DNA of 64,000 bases from Knoellia locipacati (GCF_007992835.1 NZ_BKBA01000008.1:434001-498000), one strand, 5' to 3'. Positions 24,003-34,109 are shown, counted from the first letter of the stretch. Notes: generated from the letters alone by a model not told the origin. Numbers and translations are program-made.

Positions 24003-24563
24003 GTGAACAATCTCAGCATCATCGTGTCCAGTACCCGCCCCGGCCGCATCGGCGACAAGGTCACCTCCTGGGTGAGCCAGCAGGCCGACCCCGAGCAGTG
24101 GCAGGTCACCGTCCTCGACCTCGCCGAGATCGACCTGCCGTTCTTCGACGAGGAGGACATGCCCAAGAACGGCAACTACGCCAAGCCGCACACGCAGGCG
24201 TGGGCCAGCGCGATCTTCGAGTCCGACGCCATCGTCGTCGTGACCCCGCAGTACAACCGCAGCTTCCCCGCGCCGATCAAGAACGCCGTCGACTACCTCT
24301 TCGCCGAGTGGGACAGCAAGCCGATCGGCATCGTCGGCTACGGCTGGACCGGTGCCGCCGACGCCCGCGCCGACCTCGCCAAGGTCCTCACCCACGTCCA
24401 CGCCGACGTCGTGGGCGACCTCGGGCTGAGCTTCCCCGAGCAGCTCACCGTCGACGGCTCCGTCGTGGACGCCGGCGCGGAGGCGACCGGAGAGCTCACC
24501 GCGATGCTCGAGGCGCTCGCCGCCAAGGTCGGCGACCTCGCCGAGGCTCCCGCCGGCTCCTGA
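24003..24563 (+). CDS. NADPH-dependent FMN reductase family protein
   Basis: A 186-residue flavodoxin-like oxidoreductase. The FMN phosphate-binding loop near the start is SSTRPGRIGDKV, and TPQYNRSFPAPIKNAVDYL is the second FMN-contact motif of this family. The GTG at 24003 lies only about 12 bases after a possible -10 (TACCCT, 23985-23990), so the mRNA may be leaderless or nearly so. It is a single gene followed by a terminator. The physiological acceptor is unknown. Confidence 0.88.
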   Translation: MNNLSIIVSSTRPGRIGDKVTSWVSQQADPEQWQVTVLDLAEIDLPFFDEEDMPKNGNYAKPHTQAWASAIFESDAIVVVTPQYNRSFPAPIKNAVDYLFAEWDSKPIGIVGYGWTGAADARADLAKVLTHVHADVVGDLGLSFPEQLTVDGSVVDAGAEATGELTAMLEALAAKVGDLAEAPAGS

Positions 24564-24570
24564 CTCCCAC

Positions 24571-24614
24571 CGACGCCTCCCGCTCCCCACGATTCGGGAG
24601 AGCGGGAGGCGTCG
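24571..24614 (+). terminator. Terminator between FMN reductase gene and map
   Basis: A 15-bp perfect stem (24571-24585 / 24600-24614) around a 14-nt loop, 8 bases after the upstream stop and 17 before the map start. Because it is so close to map it could also be a leader hairpin. Confidence 0.7.
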
Positions 24615-24630
24615 CCGTAGGCTGCCGTGC

Positions 24631-25479
24631 ATGGGACTGTTCGGACGTGAGCGCATCGAGGCCAAGACCCACGAGCAGGTGGTGCTCATGCGCGCCGCCG
24701 GCCTCCTCGTCGGGCAGACCCTCGACCTCATGCGCTCGTCGGTGCGGCCCGGCATGACGACCAAGGAGCTCGACGCGCTCGCCGAGGCGCACATCCGCGA
24801 CGGTGGCGGGACCCCGAGCTTCCTGGGCTACCACGGCTTCACCGGCACCCTCTGCACCTCGGTCAACGACGAGGTCGTCCACGGCATCCCGGGGTCGCGC
24901 GTGCTCGAGGAGGGCGACCTGCTCTCGATCGACTGCGGCGCGATCGTCGAGGGCTGGCACGGCGACGCGGCGATCTCCGTCATCGTCGGCGGTCGCGAGG
25001 CCGGGCGCCCCGAGGACCTCGAGCTCATCGACGACACCGAGGCCTCGATGTGGGCCGGGATCGCCGCCCTGGCGGTCGGCACGAGCCTGTATGCCGTGGG
25101 CGCGGCCGTCGAGGACAGCCTCACCCAGGCGGGGGAGCGGCGTGGACGTGAGTACGGCATCGTCGAGGACTACGTCGGTCACGGCATCGGCACCTCGATG
25201 CACATGGACCCGCAGGTGCCGAACTACCGCGTGAGTGGCAAGGGCCCGATCGTCGTCGACGCGACGACCGTGGCGATCGAGCCGATGGTCACGCTCGGCG
25301 ACGAGGCCAACCGCGTCCTCGAGGACGACTGGACGGTCGTCACCAACGACGGCTCCCGTGCCAGCCACTGGGAGAACACCGTGGCCGCGACGTCGCGGGG
25401 GCTGTGGGTCCTCACCGCCGTCGACGGCGGCGAGGCGAAGCTGCGCGAGCTCGGCGCGACGTACGCCCCGCTCGCCTGA
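24631..25479 (+). CDS. map: Methionine aminopeptidase, type I
   Basis: A 282-residue enzyme that removes the starting methionine from new proteins. The five metal ligands are seen: D101 (SIDCGA), D112 (HGDAAI), H184 (GHGIGTSMH), E217 (AIEPM) and E248 (HWENT). The N-terminus MGLFGRERIEAKTHEQVVLM has no zinc or SH3-binding extension. In related genomes it sits between adk and infA; here metabolic genes separate it from both. Confidence 0.97.
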   Translation: MGLFGRERIEAKTHEQVVLMRAAGLLVGQTLDLMRSSVRPGMTTKELDALAEAHIRDGGGTPSFLGYHGFTGTLCTSVNDEVVHGIPGSRVLEEGDLLSIDCGAIVEGWHGDAAISVIVGGREAGRPEDLELIDDTEASMWAGIAALAVGTSLYAVGAAVEDSLTQAGERRGREYGIVEDYVGHGIGTSMHMDPQVPNYRVSGKGPIVVDATTVAIEPMVTLGDEANRVLEDDWTVVTNDGSRASHWENTVAATSRGLWVLTAVDGGEAKLRELGATYAPLA

Positions 25480-25488
25480 CCGAACCCC

Positions 25489-26058
25489 TCACGTGCGCGC
25501 CACGTCGTAGACGAGCGCGACCGCGCCGGTGCCGAAGGTCCGCTGCTCGCGCAGCGCCAGCCCCGTCGTGACACCGGTGGGCAGCCACGGCAGCCCGCCG
25601 CCGGCGACGTGCGGCACGACGTAGGCGGTGACCTCGTCGACGAGCCCGGCCCTCAGTGCGTGTGCGGCGAGGGTCGGGCCGCCGATGCTCACGTCGGTGG
25701 GGCTGTCCCGGACCAGCGCGGCGAGGCGGTCGAGGTCGAGCGTCGGCCACAGCTGCGTGCGCGGCTCGGTCGGCGGGTCGAGGGTGGTGGAGACGACGAC
25801 CTTGTCGGCCGCCCTCCACATCGCGGCGAAGTCGTGGTGCTCGGGAGCCGCGCCCGGCTCGTCGTCCGCGGGGGAGTCCTGCCACCAGCGCATGGTCTCC
25901 CACATGCCACGCCCGTAGACGAGGGTCCGGACGTCGCGCTCCTGGTCGTTGACGAAGCCGTGGAGCTCGTCGTCGGGGGTGGCCCAGTCGAACGAGCCGG
26001 ACGCGTCACGCGCGTAGCCGTCGAGGGAGACGAGCATCCCGTAGCGCAGGCGTCCCAT
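25489..26058 (-). CDS. Dihydrofolate reductase-like protein (RibD C-terminal type)
   Basis: A 189-residue single-domain protein of the DHFR/RibD C-terminal superfamily. It begins MGRLRYGMLVSLDGYARD, a typical first strand and loop, and has the nucleotide-binding segment VSIGGPTLAAHALRAGLVDE. Members reduce pterin-like or other substrates with NADPH, but most are uncharacterised. Its ATG overlaps the stop of the upstream paralogue (TGATG), so the pair is coupled. Confidence 0.85.
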   Translation of the reverse strand: MGRLRYGMLVSLDGYARDASGSFDWATPDDELHGFVNDQERDVRTLVYGRGMWETMRWWQDSPADDEPGAAPEHHDFAAMWRAADKVVVSTTLDPPTEPRTQLWPTLDLDRLAALVRDSPTDVSIGGPTLAAHALRAGLVDEVTAYVVPHVAGGGLPWLPTGVTTGLALREQRTFGTGAVALVYDVART

Positions 26059-26699
26059 CAGTCGGCCCGGCGCGTGAAGGTCAGGTGGGTCACGCCGGAG
26101 GCGGGGGAGGAGACGGACTCGACGTCGAACTGCGACTCCACCCCCTCGAGGCCCTCCCACAGCGACTCCCCGCGCCCGAGCACGATCGGCACGACGACGA
26201 CGTGCAGGACGTCGACGAGACCGGCACGCACGAACTGGCGCACCGTCGTGGCGCCGCCACCGATCCGCACGTCCTTGCCGCCGGCGGCCTCCTTCGCGCG
26301 CGCCACCGCCTCCTCGGGTGAGGCGTCGATGAAGTGGAACGTCGTGCCGCCCTCCATCTCGAGCGTCTCGTGCGGGTGGTGGGTCAGCACGAAGACGGGG
26401 GTGTGGAACGGCGGGTTCGGACCCCACCAGCCCTGCCAGTCCGGGTCGGTCCACTCGCCGGGGTAGGGCCAGAACTTGCGCCGACCCATGATCTCGGCGC
26501 CGACCGAGCCGTCCCAGCCGATGGCGCCCATGGCGGCGTCGACGCCGGTCGACACTCGCTCGCCACCCGGCTCGTCCTTGAACACCCAGTGGTGCAGACG
26601 GTGGCCGGCGTGACCGAACGGCTCCTCCAGGGTCTGGGTCTCGCCCGTGGCGAAGCCGTCGAGCGAGATGCTGAACTGGGTCACGAGGACGCGTGACAT
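26058..26699 (-). CDS. Dihydrofolate reductase-like protein, second copy
   Basis: A 213-residue paralogue of the downstream gene. It starts MSRVLVTQFSISLDGFATGE and has IGGGATTVRQFVRAGLVDVL as its NADPH-binding part. It is longer by an inserted aromatic-rich stretch (FWPYPGEWTDPDWQGWWGPN). The start at 26699 gives the family N-terminus; the longer upstream frame is not supported. The two form a bicistronic operon running away from mutA. Confidence 0.85.
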   Translation of the reverse strand: MSRVLVTQFSISLDGFATGETQTLEEPFGHAGHRLHHWVFKDEPGGERVSTGVDAAMGAIGWDGSVGAEIMGRRKFWPYPGEWTDPDWQGWWGPNPPFHTPVFVLTHHPHETLEMEGGTTFHFIDASPEEAVARAKEAAGGKDVRIGGGATTVRQFVRAGLVDVLHVVVVPIVLGRGESLWEGLEGVESQFDVESVSSPASGVTHLTFTRRAD

Positions 26700-26774
26700 G
26701 GGTGCTCCTGGGTCGTCTCGAGCGGCTGCCAGGTGCAGCCGCCACCGGCCTCCATGCTGGTGGACCATGGCAAA

Positions 26775-26845
26775 GTGCGCCAGCCGTTCGGGCGCTCTTG
26801 TGTGCGCAAACTCTCGTCTGGCGCACGAGGGCCCGCCGGTAGGGT
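26775..26845 (+). promoter_or_regulatory. Inverted repeat and -10-like element before mutA
   Basis: GTGCGCCAG (26775-26783) and CTGGCGCAC (26818-26826) form a perfect 9-base inverted repeat. TAGGGT (26840-26845) downstream looks like a -10, so the second arm would lie at the -35 region. It could be an operator for the methylmalonyl-CoA mutase operon or the divergent gene pair. No B12 riboswitch is seen in this 212-base gap. Confidence 0.35.
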
Positions 26846-26911
26846 GACGAGAGGTCCGCAGACCTCCCGATGCAGGTGCGGACCGCACGGACAAGCCAAG
26901 AGGAGCGGTGG

Positions 26912-28627
26912 ATGACGGTGGCCCCGAAGCGGCCCGCGGCGATGACGCTGGCGGCACACTTCCCGGAGCGCACGCAGGCGCAGTGGCGAGACCTCGCCGC
27001 GGCCGTGGTCAACAAGGGGCGTCCGGAGGGGCAGCACCTCGGTGCCGACGAGGCCGTCGCGTCGATGCGCAGCCACCTCGCCGGTGGGATCGAGGTCGAG
27101 CCGCTCTACACCCGGCCTGCCGACCCTGCCCCGCTCGGGGTCCCCGGTGCCATGCCGTTCACCCGCGGCCGGGCGCTACGCGACGCCGATGTCCCGTGGG
27201 ACGTCCGGCAGGTCCACGACGACCCGGATGCCGCCGCCACGCGCAAGGCCGTCCTCGCCGACCTCGAGAACGGCGTCACCTCCGTCTGGCTCCACGTCGG
27301 CACCGACGGGCTCGCCCCCGGTGACGTCGCCGAGGCGCTCGCGGACGTCCGCCTCGACCTCGCACCGGTCGTCGTCTCGTCGTGGGACGAGCAGGCCGCT
27401 GCCGCGGAGGCGCTGTATGCCGTCCTCTCCGGTTCGCGTGCCAGCTCCGGCAACCTGGGCCACGACCCGCTCGGTGCCGCGGCACGGACCGGAGCGACCG
27501 CCGACCTCTCGCCGCTCGCCGACGCGGTGGCGCGACTGCACGACCACGGGGAGGTGCGGGCGATCACCGTCGACACCCGCGCTCACGCGGACGCCGGGGC
27601 CACCGTGCCCGACGAGGTCGCGTTCGCGCTCGCGACGGGCGTCGCCTACCTGCGCCACCTCGAGTCCGAGGGCGTCGACGTCGTCGAGGCGTTCCGGCAC
27701 ATCGAGTTCCGGGTGAGCGCGAGCGCCGACCAGTTCCTCACCGCCGCCGCCCTGCGCGCCCTGCGCCGGGCCTGGGCCCGCATCGGCGAGACGCTCGACG
27801 TCCCCGAGCGCTCGCGGGGTGCGTTCACGCACGCCGTGACCTCCGGTCGCATGTTCACCCGGGACGACGCCTGGACCAACATCCTGCGCAGCACGCTCGC
27901 GACCTTCGGCGCGAGCCTCGGCGGCGCCGACGCGATCACGGTCCTGCCGTTCGACACGGTGTCCGGGCTGTCGACGCCGTTCTCGCGCCGCGTCGCGCGC
28001 AACACCCAGATCCTGCTCGCCGAGGAGTCCAACGTCGCCCGGGTGACCGACCCCGCCGGCGGGGCATGGGCCGTCGAGGCCCTCACCGACGAGGTGGCGA
28101 CCGCCGCCTGGTCGGTGTTCCAGGAGATCGAACGGGCCGGTGGGATGGCCGAGGCCCTCGCGAACGGTGCTGTCGCACAGCGCATCTCAGCCGGACGGGC
28201 CGAGCGCGACGCCGCACTCGCCACGCGGGCCCAGCCGATCACCGGCGTGAGCACCTTCCCGCTCGCCGGCGAGAAGCCGCTCGAGCGCGCACCACGCCGA
28301 GAGCTCCCCGTCCAGGCGAGCGCCCTTGTGCCACAGCGCGACTCGGCCGTCTTCGAGGCGCTCCGGGACCGCTCCACGGCATACGCGACCGAGCACGGAC
28401 ACGCGCCGCGCGTCGCCGTGGCGACCCTCGACGTCCCCCGCGCCGCCGACCGCCGGATCGACGCGGTGAACCTCCTCACCGTGGCGGGCATCTCCGCCGT
28501 CGAGGCCGACGCGGAGTCCGACGCCGTCCTCGCCACCACCGACACGGGCTACGCGGGCGTCGCCAAGGACATGGACGTGGTCGCCTTCCTCTCCGCCCTC
28601 CTCGACGAGACGGGAGCCCCCGCATGA
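26912..28627 (+). CDS. mutA: Methylmalonyl-CoA mutase small subunit
   Basis: A 571-residue partner of MutB. The TIM-barrel half is clear ([13 protein letters not shown], the ELSPLA-like SGS segment, [20 protein letters not shown]). The C-terminal B12-like domain is degenerate and lacks the DxHxxG motif, as expected of the non-catalytic subunit, and is rather short. The ATG at 26912 follows AGGAG. Its TGA lies within ATGA (28624-28627), the first of two such junctions before mutB. Confidence 0.95.
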   Translation: MTVAPKRPAAMTLAAHFPERTQAQWRDLAAAVVNKGRPEGQHLGADEAVASMRSHLAGGIEVEPLYTRPADPAPLGVPGAMPFTRGRALRDADVPWDVRQVHDDPDAAATRKAVLADLENGVTSVWLHVGTDGLAPGDVAEALADVRLDLAPVVVSSWDEQAAAAEALYAVLSGSRASSGNLGHDPLGAAARTGATADLSPLADAVARLHDHGEVRAITVDTRAHADAGATVPDEVAFALATGVAYLRHLESEGVDVVEAFRHIEFRVSASADQFLTAAALRALRRAWARIGETLDVPERSRGAFTHAVTSGRMFTRDDAWTNILRSTLATFGASLGGADAITVLPFDTVSGLSTPFSRRVARNTQILLAEESNVARVTDPAGGAWAVEALTDEVATAAWSVFQEIERAGGMAEALANGAVAQRISAGRAERDAALATRAQPITGVSTFPLAGEKPLERAPRRELPVQASALVPQRDSAVFEALRDRSTAYATEHGHAPRVAVATLDVPRAADRRIDAVNLLTVAGISAVEADAESDAVLATTDTGYAGVAKDMDVVAFLSALLDETGAPA

Positions 28628-28715
28628 GCACCCCACGAAGTTCCTCCCACGCAGAGCGTGGGACCCGCGCCGCTTCGCTCCCCCAGATACTTCGCGAGGA
28701 CCCCGCATGAGCACC
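28618..28715 (+). repeat. 15-bp direct repeat flanking a 68-bp insert at the mutA/mutB junction
   Basis: CCCCGCATGAGCACC occurs at 28618-28632 and again at 28701-28715. The 68 bases between hold a perfect hairpin (TCCCACGC 28645-28652 / GCGTGGGA 28656-28663) and an outer CGAAGT/ACTTCG pair. The first ATG (28624) opens a 28-codon frame, [20 protein letters not shown] and on, whose stop is the TGA in the ATGA that starts mutB. The junction is thus duplicated and coupling is kept. Confidence 0.7.
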
Positions 28716-30911
28716 ATCCCCGACTTCAGCCAGGTCGACCTCGGTGACGGCCGCCCGGCCGCCGGCGCCGAGCCGCCGGACCTGCACGCCGGCAGCCAGA
28801 CGTGGACCACGCCCGAGCAGATCGAGGTGCTGCCGCTCTACACGGAGGCCGACCTCGAGGGCCTCGACTTCCTCGAGACGATCCCCGGCGCCCCGCCGTT
28901 CCTGCGCGGCCCGTACCCGACGATGTACGTCAACCAACCGTGGACGATCCGCCAGTACGCCGGGTTCTCGACGGCCGAGGAGTCCAACGCGTTCTACCGG
29001 CGCAACCTCGCCGCGGGGCAGAAGGGGCTGAGCGTCGCCTTCGACCTTGCCACCCACCGCGGCTACGACAGCGACCACCCGCGCGTCGAGGGCGACGTCG
29101 GCATGGCGGGTGTCGCGATCGACTCCATCTACGACATGCGCACGCTCTTCGACGGCATCCCGCTCGACCAGATGTCGGTGTCCATGACGATGAACGGCGC
29201 GGTCATCCCGATCCTCGCGCTCTTCGTCGTCGCGGCCGAGGAACAGGGCGTCGCGCCGGAGCTGCTCTCGGGGACCATCCAGAACGACATCCTCAAGGAG
29301 TTCATGGTCCGCAACACCTACATCTACCCGCCCGAGCCGTCGATGCGGATCATCAGCGACATCTTCGCGTTCACCTCTTCGACAATGCCGCGGTTCAACT
29401 CGATCTCGATCTCGGGCTACCACATGCAGGAGGCCGGGGCGACGCAGGACCTCGAGCTCGCCTACACGCTCGCCGACGGGGTCGAGTACCTCCGCGCGGG
29501 CAAGGCCGTCGGGCTCGACGTCGACCGGTTCGCGCCGCGGCTGTCGTTCTTCTGGGCCATCGGCATGAACTTCTTCATGGAGGTCGCCAAGATGCGGGCC
29601 GCCCGCCTGCTCTGGGCGCGGCTCGTCGAGCAGCAGGGCGCCAAGAACCCCAAGTCGCTCAGCCTGCGCACCCACTGCCAGACCAGCGGCTGGTCGCTCA
29701 CTGCGCAGGACGTCTTCAACAACGTCGTGCGCACCTGCATCGAGGCGATGGCGGCGACGCAGGGCCACACGCAGAGCCTGCACACCAACGCCCTCGACGA
29801 GGCGATCGCGCTGCCGACCGACTTCAGCGCCCGCATTGCGCGCAACACCCAGCTCGTCATCCAGCAGGAGTCGGGCACGACCCGGACCATCGACCCGTGG
29901 GCCGGCTCGGCCTACGTCGAGCGCCTCACCCACGACATCGCCGAGCGGGCCTGGGCCCACATCGAGGAGGTCGAGGCGGCGGGCGGCATGGCCAAGGCCA
30001 TCGAGGCGGGCATCCCCAAGATGCGCATCGAGGAGGCGGCCGCCCGCACCCAGGCGCGCATCGACTCCGGCCAGCAGCCCGTCATCGGCGTCAACCGCTA
30101 CGTCCCCGACGTCGACGAGCCCATCGAGGTGCTCAAGGTCGACAACGCCGCCGTGCGGGCCAGCCAGATCGCCAAGCTCGAGCGGCTGCGCGCCGAGCGC
30201 GACGACGACGAGTGCCGCGAGGCCCTCGCCCGGCTCACGGCGGCGGCCAAGGGTGGCTCCGACGGCTCGCTCGACACCAACCTGCTCGCGCTCGCCATCG
30301 ACGCCGCCCGGGCCAAGGCGACCGTCGGTGAGATGTCGCAGGCGATGGAGGAGGCGTTCGGGCGCTACACCGCGCAGATCCGTACGATCGGCGGTGTGTA
30401 CTCCGACGAGGCCGGCTCCGACGCCAACGTGCGCAAGGCGCAGGACCTCGTCGAGGAGTTCGAGGAGGCCGAGGGCCGTCGACCCCGCATCCTCGTCGCC
30501 AAGATGGGCCAGGACGGTCACGACCGCGGCCAGAAGGTCATCGCCACCGCGTTCGCCGACCTCGGCTTCGACGTCGACGTGGGCCCGCTGTTCCAGACGC
30601 CGACCGAGGTCGCGCGCCAGGCCGTCGAGTCCGACGTGCACGTCGTCGGCGTCTCCTCGCTCGCCGCGGGTCACCTCACCCTCGTGCCGGCCTTGCGCAG
30701 GGAGCTCGACGCGCTCGGTCGCGACGACCTCATGATCGTCGTCGGCGGCGTCATCCCGACGCAGGACTTCGACGACCTGCGGGCCGCCGGAGCCGACGCG
30801 ATCTATCCCCCCGGCACCGTCATCGCGACCGCGGCCATCTCCCTCATCGGGGACCTGCGCGCGCGGCTGCACGCCAGTGGGGCCCCCGCCGACGCCACGG
30901 GTGGCGCGTGA
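28707..30911 (+). CDS. mutB: Methylmalonyl-CoA mutase large (catalytic) subunit
   Basis: A 734-residue B12-dependent enzyme that converts methylmalonyl-CoA to succinyl-CoA in propionate breakdown. The substrate barrel has [20 protein letters not shown] and [20 protein letters not shown]. The B12 domain near residues 590-725 has [12 protein letters not shown], with D603 and the cobalt-ligating H605. The ATG at 28707 is 79 bases after the mutA stop, because of a duplicated junction. Its TGA overlaps the GTG of meaB. Confidence 0.98.
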   Translation: MSTIPDFSQVDLGDGRPAAGAEPPDLHAGSQTWTTPEQIEVLPLYTEADLEGLDFLETIPGAPPFLRGPYPTMYVNQPWTIRQYAGFSTAEESNAFYRRNLAAGQKGLSVAFDLATHRGYDSDHPRVEGDVGMAGVAIDSIYDMRTLFDGIPLDQMSVSMTMNGAVIPILALFVVAAEEQGVAPELLSGTIQNDILKEFMVRNTYIYPPEPSMRIISDIFAFTSSTMPRFNSISISGYHMQEAGATQDLELAYTLADGVEYLRAGKAVGLDVDRFAPRLSFFWAIGMNFFMEVAKMRAARLLWARLVEQQGAKNPKSLSLRTHCQTSGWSLTAQDVFNNVVRTCIEAMAATQGHTQSLHTNALDEAIALPTDFSARIARNTQLVIQQESGTTRTIDPWAGSAYVERLTHDIAERAWAHIEEVEAAGGMAKAIEAGIPKMRIEEAAARTQARIDSGQQPVIGVNRYVPDVDEPIEVLKVDNAAVRASQIAKLERLRAERDDDECREALARLTAAAKGGSDGSLDTNLLALAIDAARAKATVGEMSQAMEEAFGRYTAQIRTIGGVYSDEAGSDANVRKAQDLVEEFEEAEGRRPRILVAKMGQDGHDRGQKVIATAFADLGFDVDVGPLFQTPTEVARQAVESDVHVVGVSSLAAGHLTLVPALRRELDALGRDDLMIVVGGVIPTQDFDDLRAAGADAIYPPGTVIATAAISLIGDLRARLHASGAPADATGGA

Positions 30912-31885
30912 CCGACGAGCTGTTCGACGGCCTCCGCGCGGGTGACCGTGCCGCGATCGCGCGCGCGATCACGCTCGTGGAGTCCTCGCGACCCGACCAC
31001 CGCGAGCGGGCGGCCGCCCTGCTCACCGAGCTCACGGCATACACCGGTTCGGCCGTGCGGGTGGGGATCTCAGGCGTGCCCGGGGCCGGGAAGTCGACCT
31101 TCATCAACTCGATGGGCCTGCGGCTCATCGAGGCCGGGCACCGGGTCGCCGTCGTCGCGGTCGACCCCAGCTCGCGGCGCACCGGCGGGTCGATCCTCGG
31201 TGACCGCACCCGGATGGGCGACCTCAGCGCGAGCGACTCGGCGTTCGTGCGGCCGAGCCCCAGCGGACGCCACCTCGGGGGAGTGGCCCGTGCCACCCGC
31301 GAGTCGATGCTCGTCCTCGAGGCCGCGGGCCACGACGTCGTCATCGTCGAGACCGTCGGTGTCGGGCAGAACGAGATCGCCGTCTCCGAGATGGTGGACA
31401 CGTTCCTGCTGCTCACCCTGGCGCGAGCCGGTGACCAGCTGCAGGGCATCAAGCGCGGCATCCTCGAGCTCGCCGACGTCATCGCGGTCAACAAGGCCGA
31501 CGGCGACGGCGAGGTGCCGGCCCGCTCGGCGGCCAAGGACCTCACCGCCGCGATGCGGCTCATGCTCCCCGGCAAGGACGTCCGCCGGCCGCCGGTGCTC
31601 ACCTGCTCGGCCCAGACGGGCGCGGGTCTCGACGAGGTGTGGGAGGCCGTGCTCGAGCACCGCGCGCACCTCGAGTCGGAGGGCTCGCTGGAGGCCCGGC
31701 GGGCCCGGCAGCAGCAGGACTGGATGTGGGCCCTGGTCGACGCCCACCTCGAGGACGCCGTCCGTTCGGCGCCCGCGGTGCGCGAGCATCGGGCGCGGAT
31801 CGAGGCGGCGGTGCGCTCCGGCGAGCTCAGCGCCGTCGACGGCGCCGCGAAGATCCTCGACGCCTTTGGCCACTCCTCCAACTGA
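30908..31885 (+). CDS. meaB: Methylmalonyl-CoA mutase-associated GTPase
   Basis: A 325-residue G3E-family P-loop GTPase that protects and reloads the B12 cofactor of MutB. Walker A is [18 protein letters not shown] near residue 55. The family blocks [20 protein letters not shown] and [18 protein letters not shown] follow. The G4 motif is AVNKADGD. The GTG start overlaps the mutB stop by four bases. mutA-mutB-meaB form one operon. No epimerase is nearby. Confidence 0.97.
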   Translation: MTDELFDGLRAGDRAAIARAITLVESSRPDHRERAAALLTELTAYTGSAVRVGISGVPGAGKSTFINSMGLRLIEAGHRVAVVAVDPSSRRTGGSILGDRTRMGDLSASDSAFVRPSPSGRHLGGVARATRESMLVLEAAGHDVVIVETVGVGQNEIAVSEMVDTFLLLTLARAGDQLQGIKRGILELADVIAVNKADGDGEVPARSAAKDLTAAMRLMLPGKDVRRPPVLTCSAQTGAGLDEVWEAVLEHRAHLESEGSLEARRARQQQDWMWALVDAHLEDAVRSAPAVREHRARIEAAVRSGELSAVDGAAKILDAFGHSSN

Positions 31886-31887
31886 TG

Positions 31888-31935
31888 GCCCCACGCCGAG
31901 GGGCGGGTGCCAGCGAGGCGCCCTCGGCCTGGGGC
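31888..31935. terminator. Hairpin between convergent meaB and CPBP gene
   Basis: GCCCC-A-C-GCCGAGGG (from 31888) pairs with CCCTCGGC-C-TGGGGC (to 31935) with one mismatch. It sits in the 78-base gap between two convergent genes and probably works in both directions. Confidence 0.6.
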
Positions 31936-31963
31936 AATCAGTCGCGGAGGAGTCGGGGTCGGG

Positions 31964-33211
31964 TCAGCCGGTCGCGGGGGTGGCCCAGCCGGCCGGGGCG
32001 ATGCCGCGTCGCCTCGCCAGTCGCAGCAGGACCGCCGTGACGACCACGGTGGCCACGACGTTCATCCCCGCCGACACGGGTGACCCCTGCGTGGAGCCGT
32101 CGACGTAGGACTCCTCGAGACCACCGAGCAGGATGCCGGTGACCATGATGAGGACGTTGTTGACGACGTGCAGCACGATGACCGCCTCGAGCCCTCCGGT
32201 GCGCCAGACGAGCCAGCAGCCGGCGGCCGCCAGCGACCCGAGCTCGATGACGACCCAGACGTCGGCCGACCCGTGGGCTGCGGCGAAGAACGCCGTCGAC
32301 AGCACCGTGGTGACGACGAGCGCGACGACCGGTGAGTGGAACCACGCCCCCACGCCCTGCACGAGCCCGCCGCGGAAGGCGATCTCCTCGCCGGCCGCCT
32401 GCAGCGGAGTGGTGACGAGGGTGATGACGAGCAGCGCGACCCAGTGCTCGGGCCGGTCGAGCACATCCTGGTCGAAGACGAACCACGTCACCGCGAGGTA
32501 GGCCGCCCACAGCGGCGTCACGACGAGCAGGCACCACCCGAGCCAGCCCCACCGCAGCCGCCCGGTCACCGACAGCACCCGCCACGGGCTGCGGCGGAAC
32601 CCCACCCACAGGCCGAGCAGCGTCGCCGGGACGAGCAGAGCGAGCACGAGGTTGAGCGAGACCGACGCCCACGGGTTGAGCGGGTTGCCCATCTCCTCCT
32701 CGGACTCGACGACGAGGAGGGCGGGCAGGGACACGACCAAGGCTCCGACCACCCACGTCCCTGCGGCGACGGCGAGCGCGACGAGCGGCCGCCACCAGCG
32801 GTGGCGCGGCCCGCGCATCTGCGAGACGTAGGTCCGCGGCTCCCGCTCGGACGCCTCGATCCTCGCGGCCTCGGCCGCGCGCTGCTCGCTGCGGAGCCGG
32901 TATGCCGCCCGCTCCCGCGCCTGCCCGACGAACAGCGCGGGCGGCTCGGTGGGGGAGACGAGGACCGGGACACCCGCGGCGTGTGCCTGCCACGCCGCCC
33001 GGCGCGCGCCCTCGGTCGCGAGGTCCTGCGGCCACGCCATGAGCCAGACCCCGTCGTAGCCCTCGAGGCTCTCCGCCCCGGGCTCGCCCGCGGTGAGGGG
33101 CTGCCACTCGAGGTCGGGGGCACCCTGCCTCGACAGGGCCCGGGCCTGGGCGAGCGACTGCTGGTCCTGGAGGTGGCCGGGGTTGCCCACGGCGGCGATG
33201 CGCACGGTCAT
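31964..33211 (-). CDS. CPBP-family intramembrane metalloprotease with an extra N-terminal domain
   Basis: A 415-residue membrane protein. The CPBP (Abi/CAAX protease) core at about 140-400 has the metal motifs GEEIAFRGG (E275, E276, R280), FFAAAHG (H313) and HVVNN (H348). About seven or eight membrane helices are likely. Unusually, residues 1-135 are soluble (MTVRIAAVGNPGHLQDQQSL; GYDGVWLMAWPQDLATEGAR) and look like an alpha/beta domain; I do not recognise them. Its role, perhaps prenyl-protein or bacteriocin-related proteolysis, is unknown. Confidence 0.82.
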   Translation of the reverse strand: MTVRIAAVGNPGHLQDQQSLAQARALSRQGAPDLEWQPLTAGEPGAESLEGYDGVWLMAWPQDLATEGARRAAWQAHAAGVPVLVSPTEPPALFVGQARERAAYRLRSEQRAAEAARIEASEREPRTYVSQMRGPRHRWWRPLVALAVAAGTWVVGALVVSLPALLVVESEEEMGNPLNPWASVSLNLVLALLVPATLLGLWVGFRRSPWRVLSVTGRLRWGWLGWCLLVVTPLWAAYLAVTWFVFDQDVLDRPEHWVALLVITLVTTPLQAAGEEIAFRGGLVQGVGAWFHSPVVALVVTTVLSTAFFAAAHGSADVWVVIELGSLAAAGCWLVWRTGGLEAVIVLHVVNNVLIMVTGILLGGLEESYVDGSTQGSPVSAGMNVVATVVVTAVLLRLARRRGIAPAGWATPATG

Positions 33212-33299
33212 GGGTGGAGTCTCCCCGAGCGGGCTGGACGCGGCATCGACCGGGCGTCTCGAACGGCATACGACCTTGGTCTGAGGGCCCCGGCGTCGA

Positions 33300-33329
33300 T
33301 TTCGTGCTCAGCGCGGGCTCCCGTAGGAT
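33300..33329 (+). promoter_or_regulatory. Putative promoter of infA
   Basis: -35 TTTCGT (33300-33305, in GATTTCG), 18-base spacer, -10 TAGGAT (33324-33329). It is the same design as the other ribosomal promoters here. The leader would be about 100 bases. One CGGCATAC copy lies upstream at 33264. Confidence 0.6.
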
Positions 33330-33435
33330 GGAGCGTCGGTCTCGTGTGCTCACGCATGCGCGACCACACTCCCATGGTTTCACTGGTGGCCCTCGTGCCG
33401 CACCCAGGGTGGGACCAGCAAAGGATTGAGAGGGT

Positions 33436-33657
<222 letters not shown>

Positions 33658-33760
33658 CGGGCGCTCGCGTCCCAGCAGCAGCACGCTCCACCAGCACCAC
33701 CCAGCACCACCGGGCGCGGCCACCGTCGCGTCAGGACGATCGACAAAGACAGCAGAGGCA

Positions 33761-33874
33761 ATGAAGGTTCAGCCGAGCGTCAAGAAGATCTGTGACAAGT
33801 GCAAGGTGATCCGCCGCAACGGTCGGGTCATGGTCATCTGCGAGAACCCGCGCCACAAGCAGCGCCAGGGCTGA
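33761..33874 (+). CDS. rpmJ: 50S ribosomal protein L36
   Basis: A 37-residue protein, too short for most ORF calls. It reads [20 protein letters not shown], then [17 protein letters not shown]. The zinc ligands (C11, C14, C27, H32) are all present, so this is the zinc-containing form. The ATG at 33761 follows AGCAGAGG. It lies 103 bases after infA, as usual in actinobacteria. Confidence 0.97.
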   Translation: MKVQPSVKKICDKCKVIRRNGRVMVICENPRHKQRQG

Positions 33875-33978
33875 CCAGATCACCAGCTCCGTCCTTGTGG
33901 ACGCAGCACCTGCACGAGGCACGGCTTCGAGCACACGCACATTCATGATGAGAACGCAGCGCCCGACCCCCCTGACCG

Positions 33979-34028
33979 TCACCTGAAGAGGTGAGCAGGG
34001 GACGTCACCCTCGGCCCGGAGGCCGAGG
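33979..34028 (+). promoter_or_regulatory. rpsM leader with alternative hairpins
   Basis: AGGTGA (33989-33994) can pair upstream with TCACCT (33979-33984, GAAG tetraloop), or its GGTGA can pair downstream with TCACC (34005-34009). The two pairings exclude each other. A second stable hairpin, CCTCGGCC/GGCCGAGG (34009-34016 / 34021-34028), follows. The 235-base rpmJ-rpsM gap is long for this operon and might be a regulatory leader. Confidence 0.45.
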
Positions 34029-34109
34029 ACCGGGAACCACGACCGTGGAGCAAGCCCGGACCGGCGTTGCACCAGACCTCCGGAAACACAGAACAGGAAC
34101 CATCACACG

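Noticed and set aside
26700-26911. B12 riboswitch before mutA
   Set aside because: No B12-box-like sequence or long leader is visible; the gap is short and holds only an inverted repeat.
28620-28720. Possible frameshift or broken gene between mutA and mutB
   Set aside because: Both proteins are complete; the extra bases are a duplicated junction with an intact short frame.
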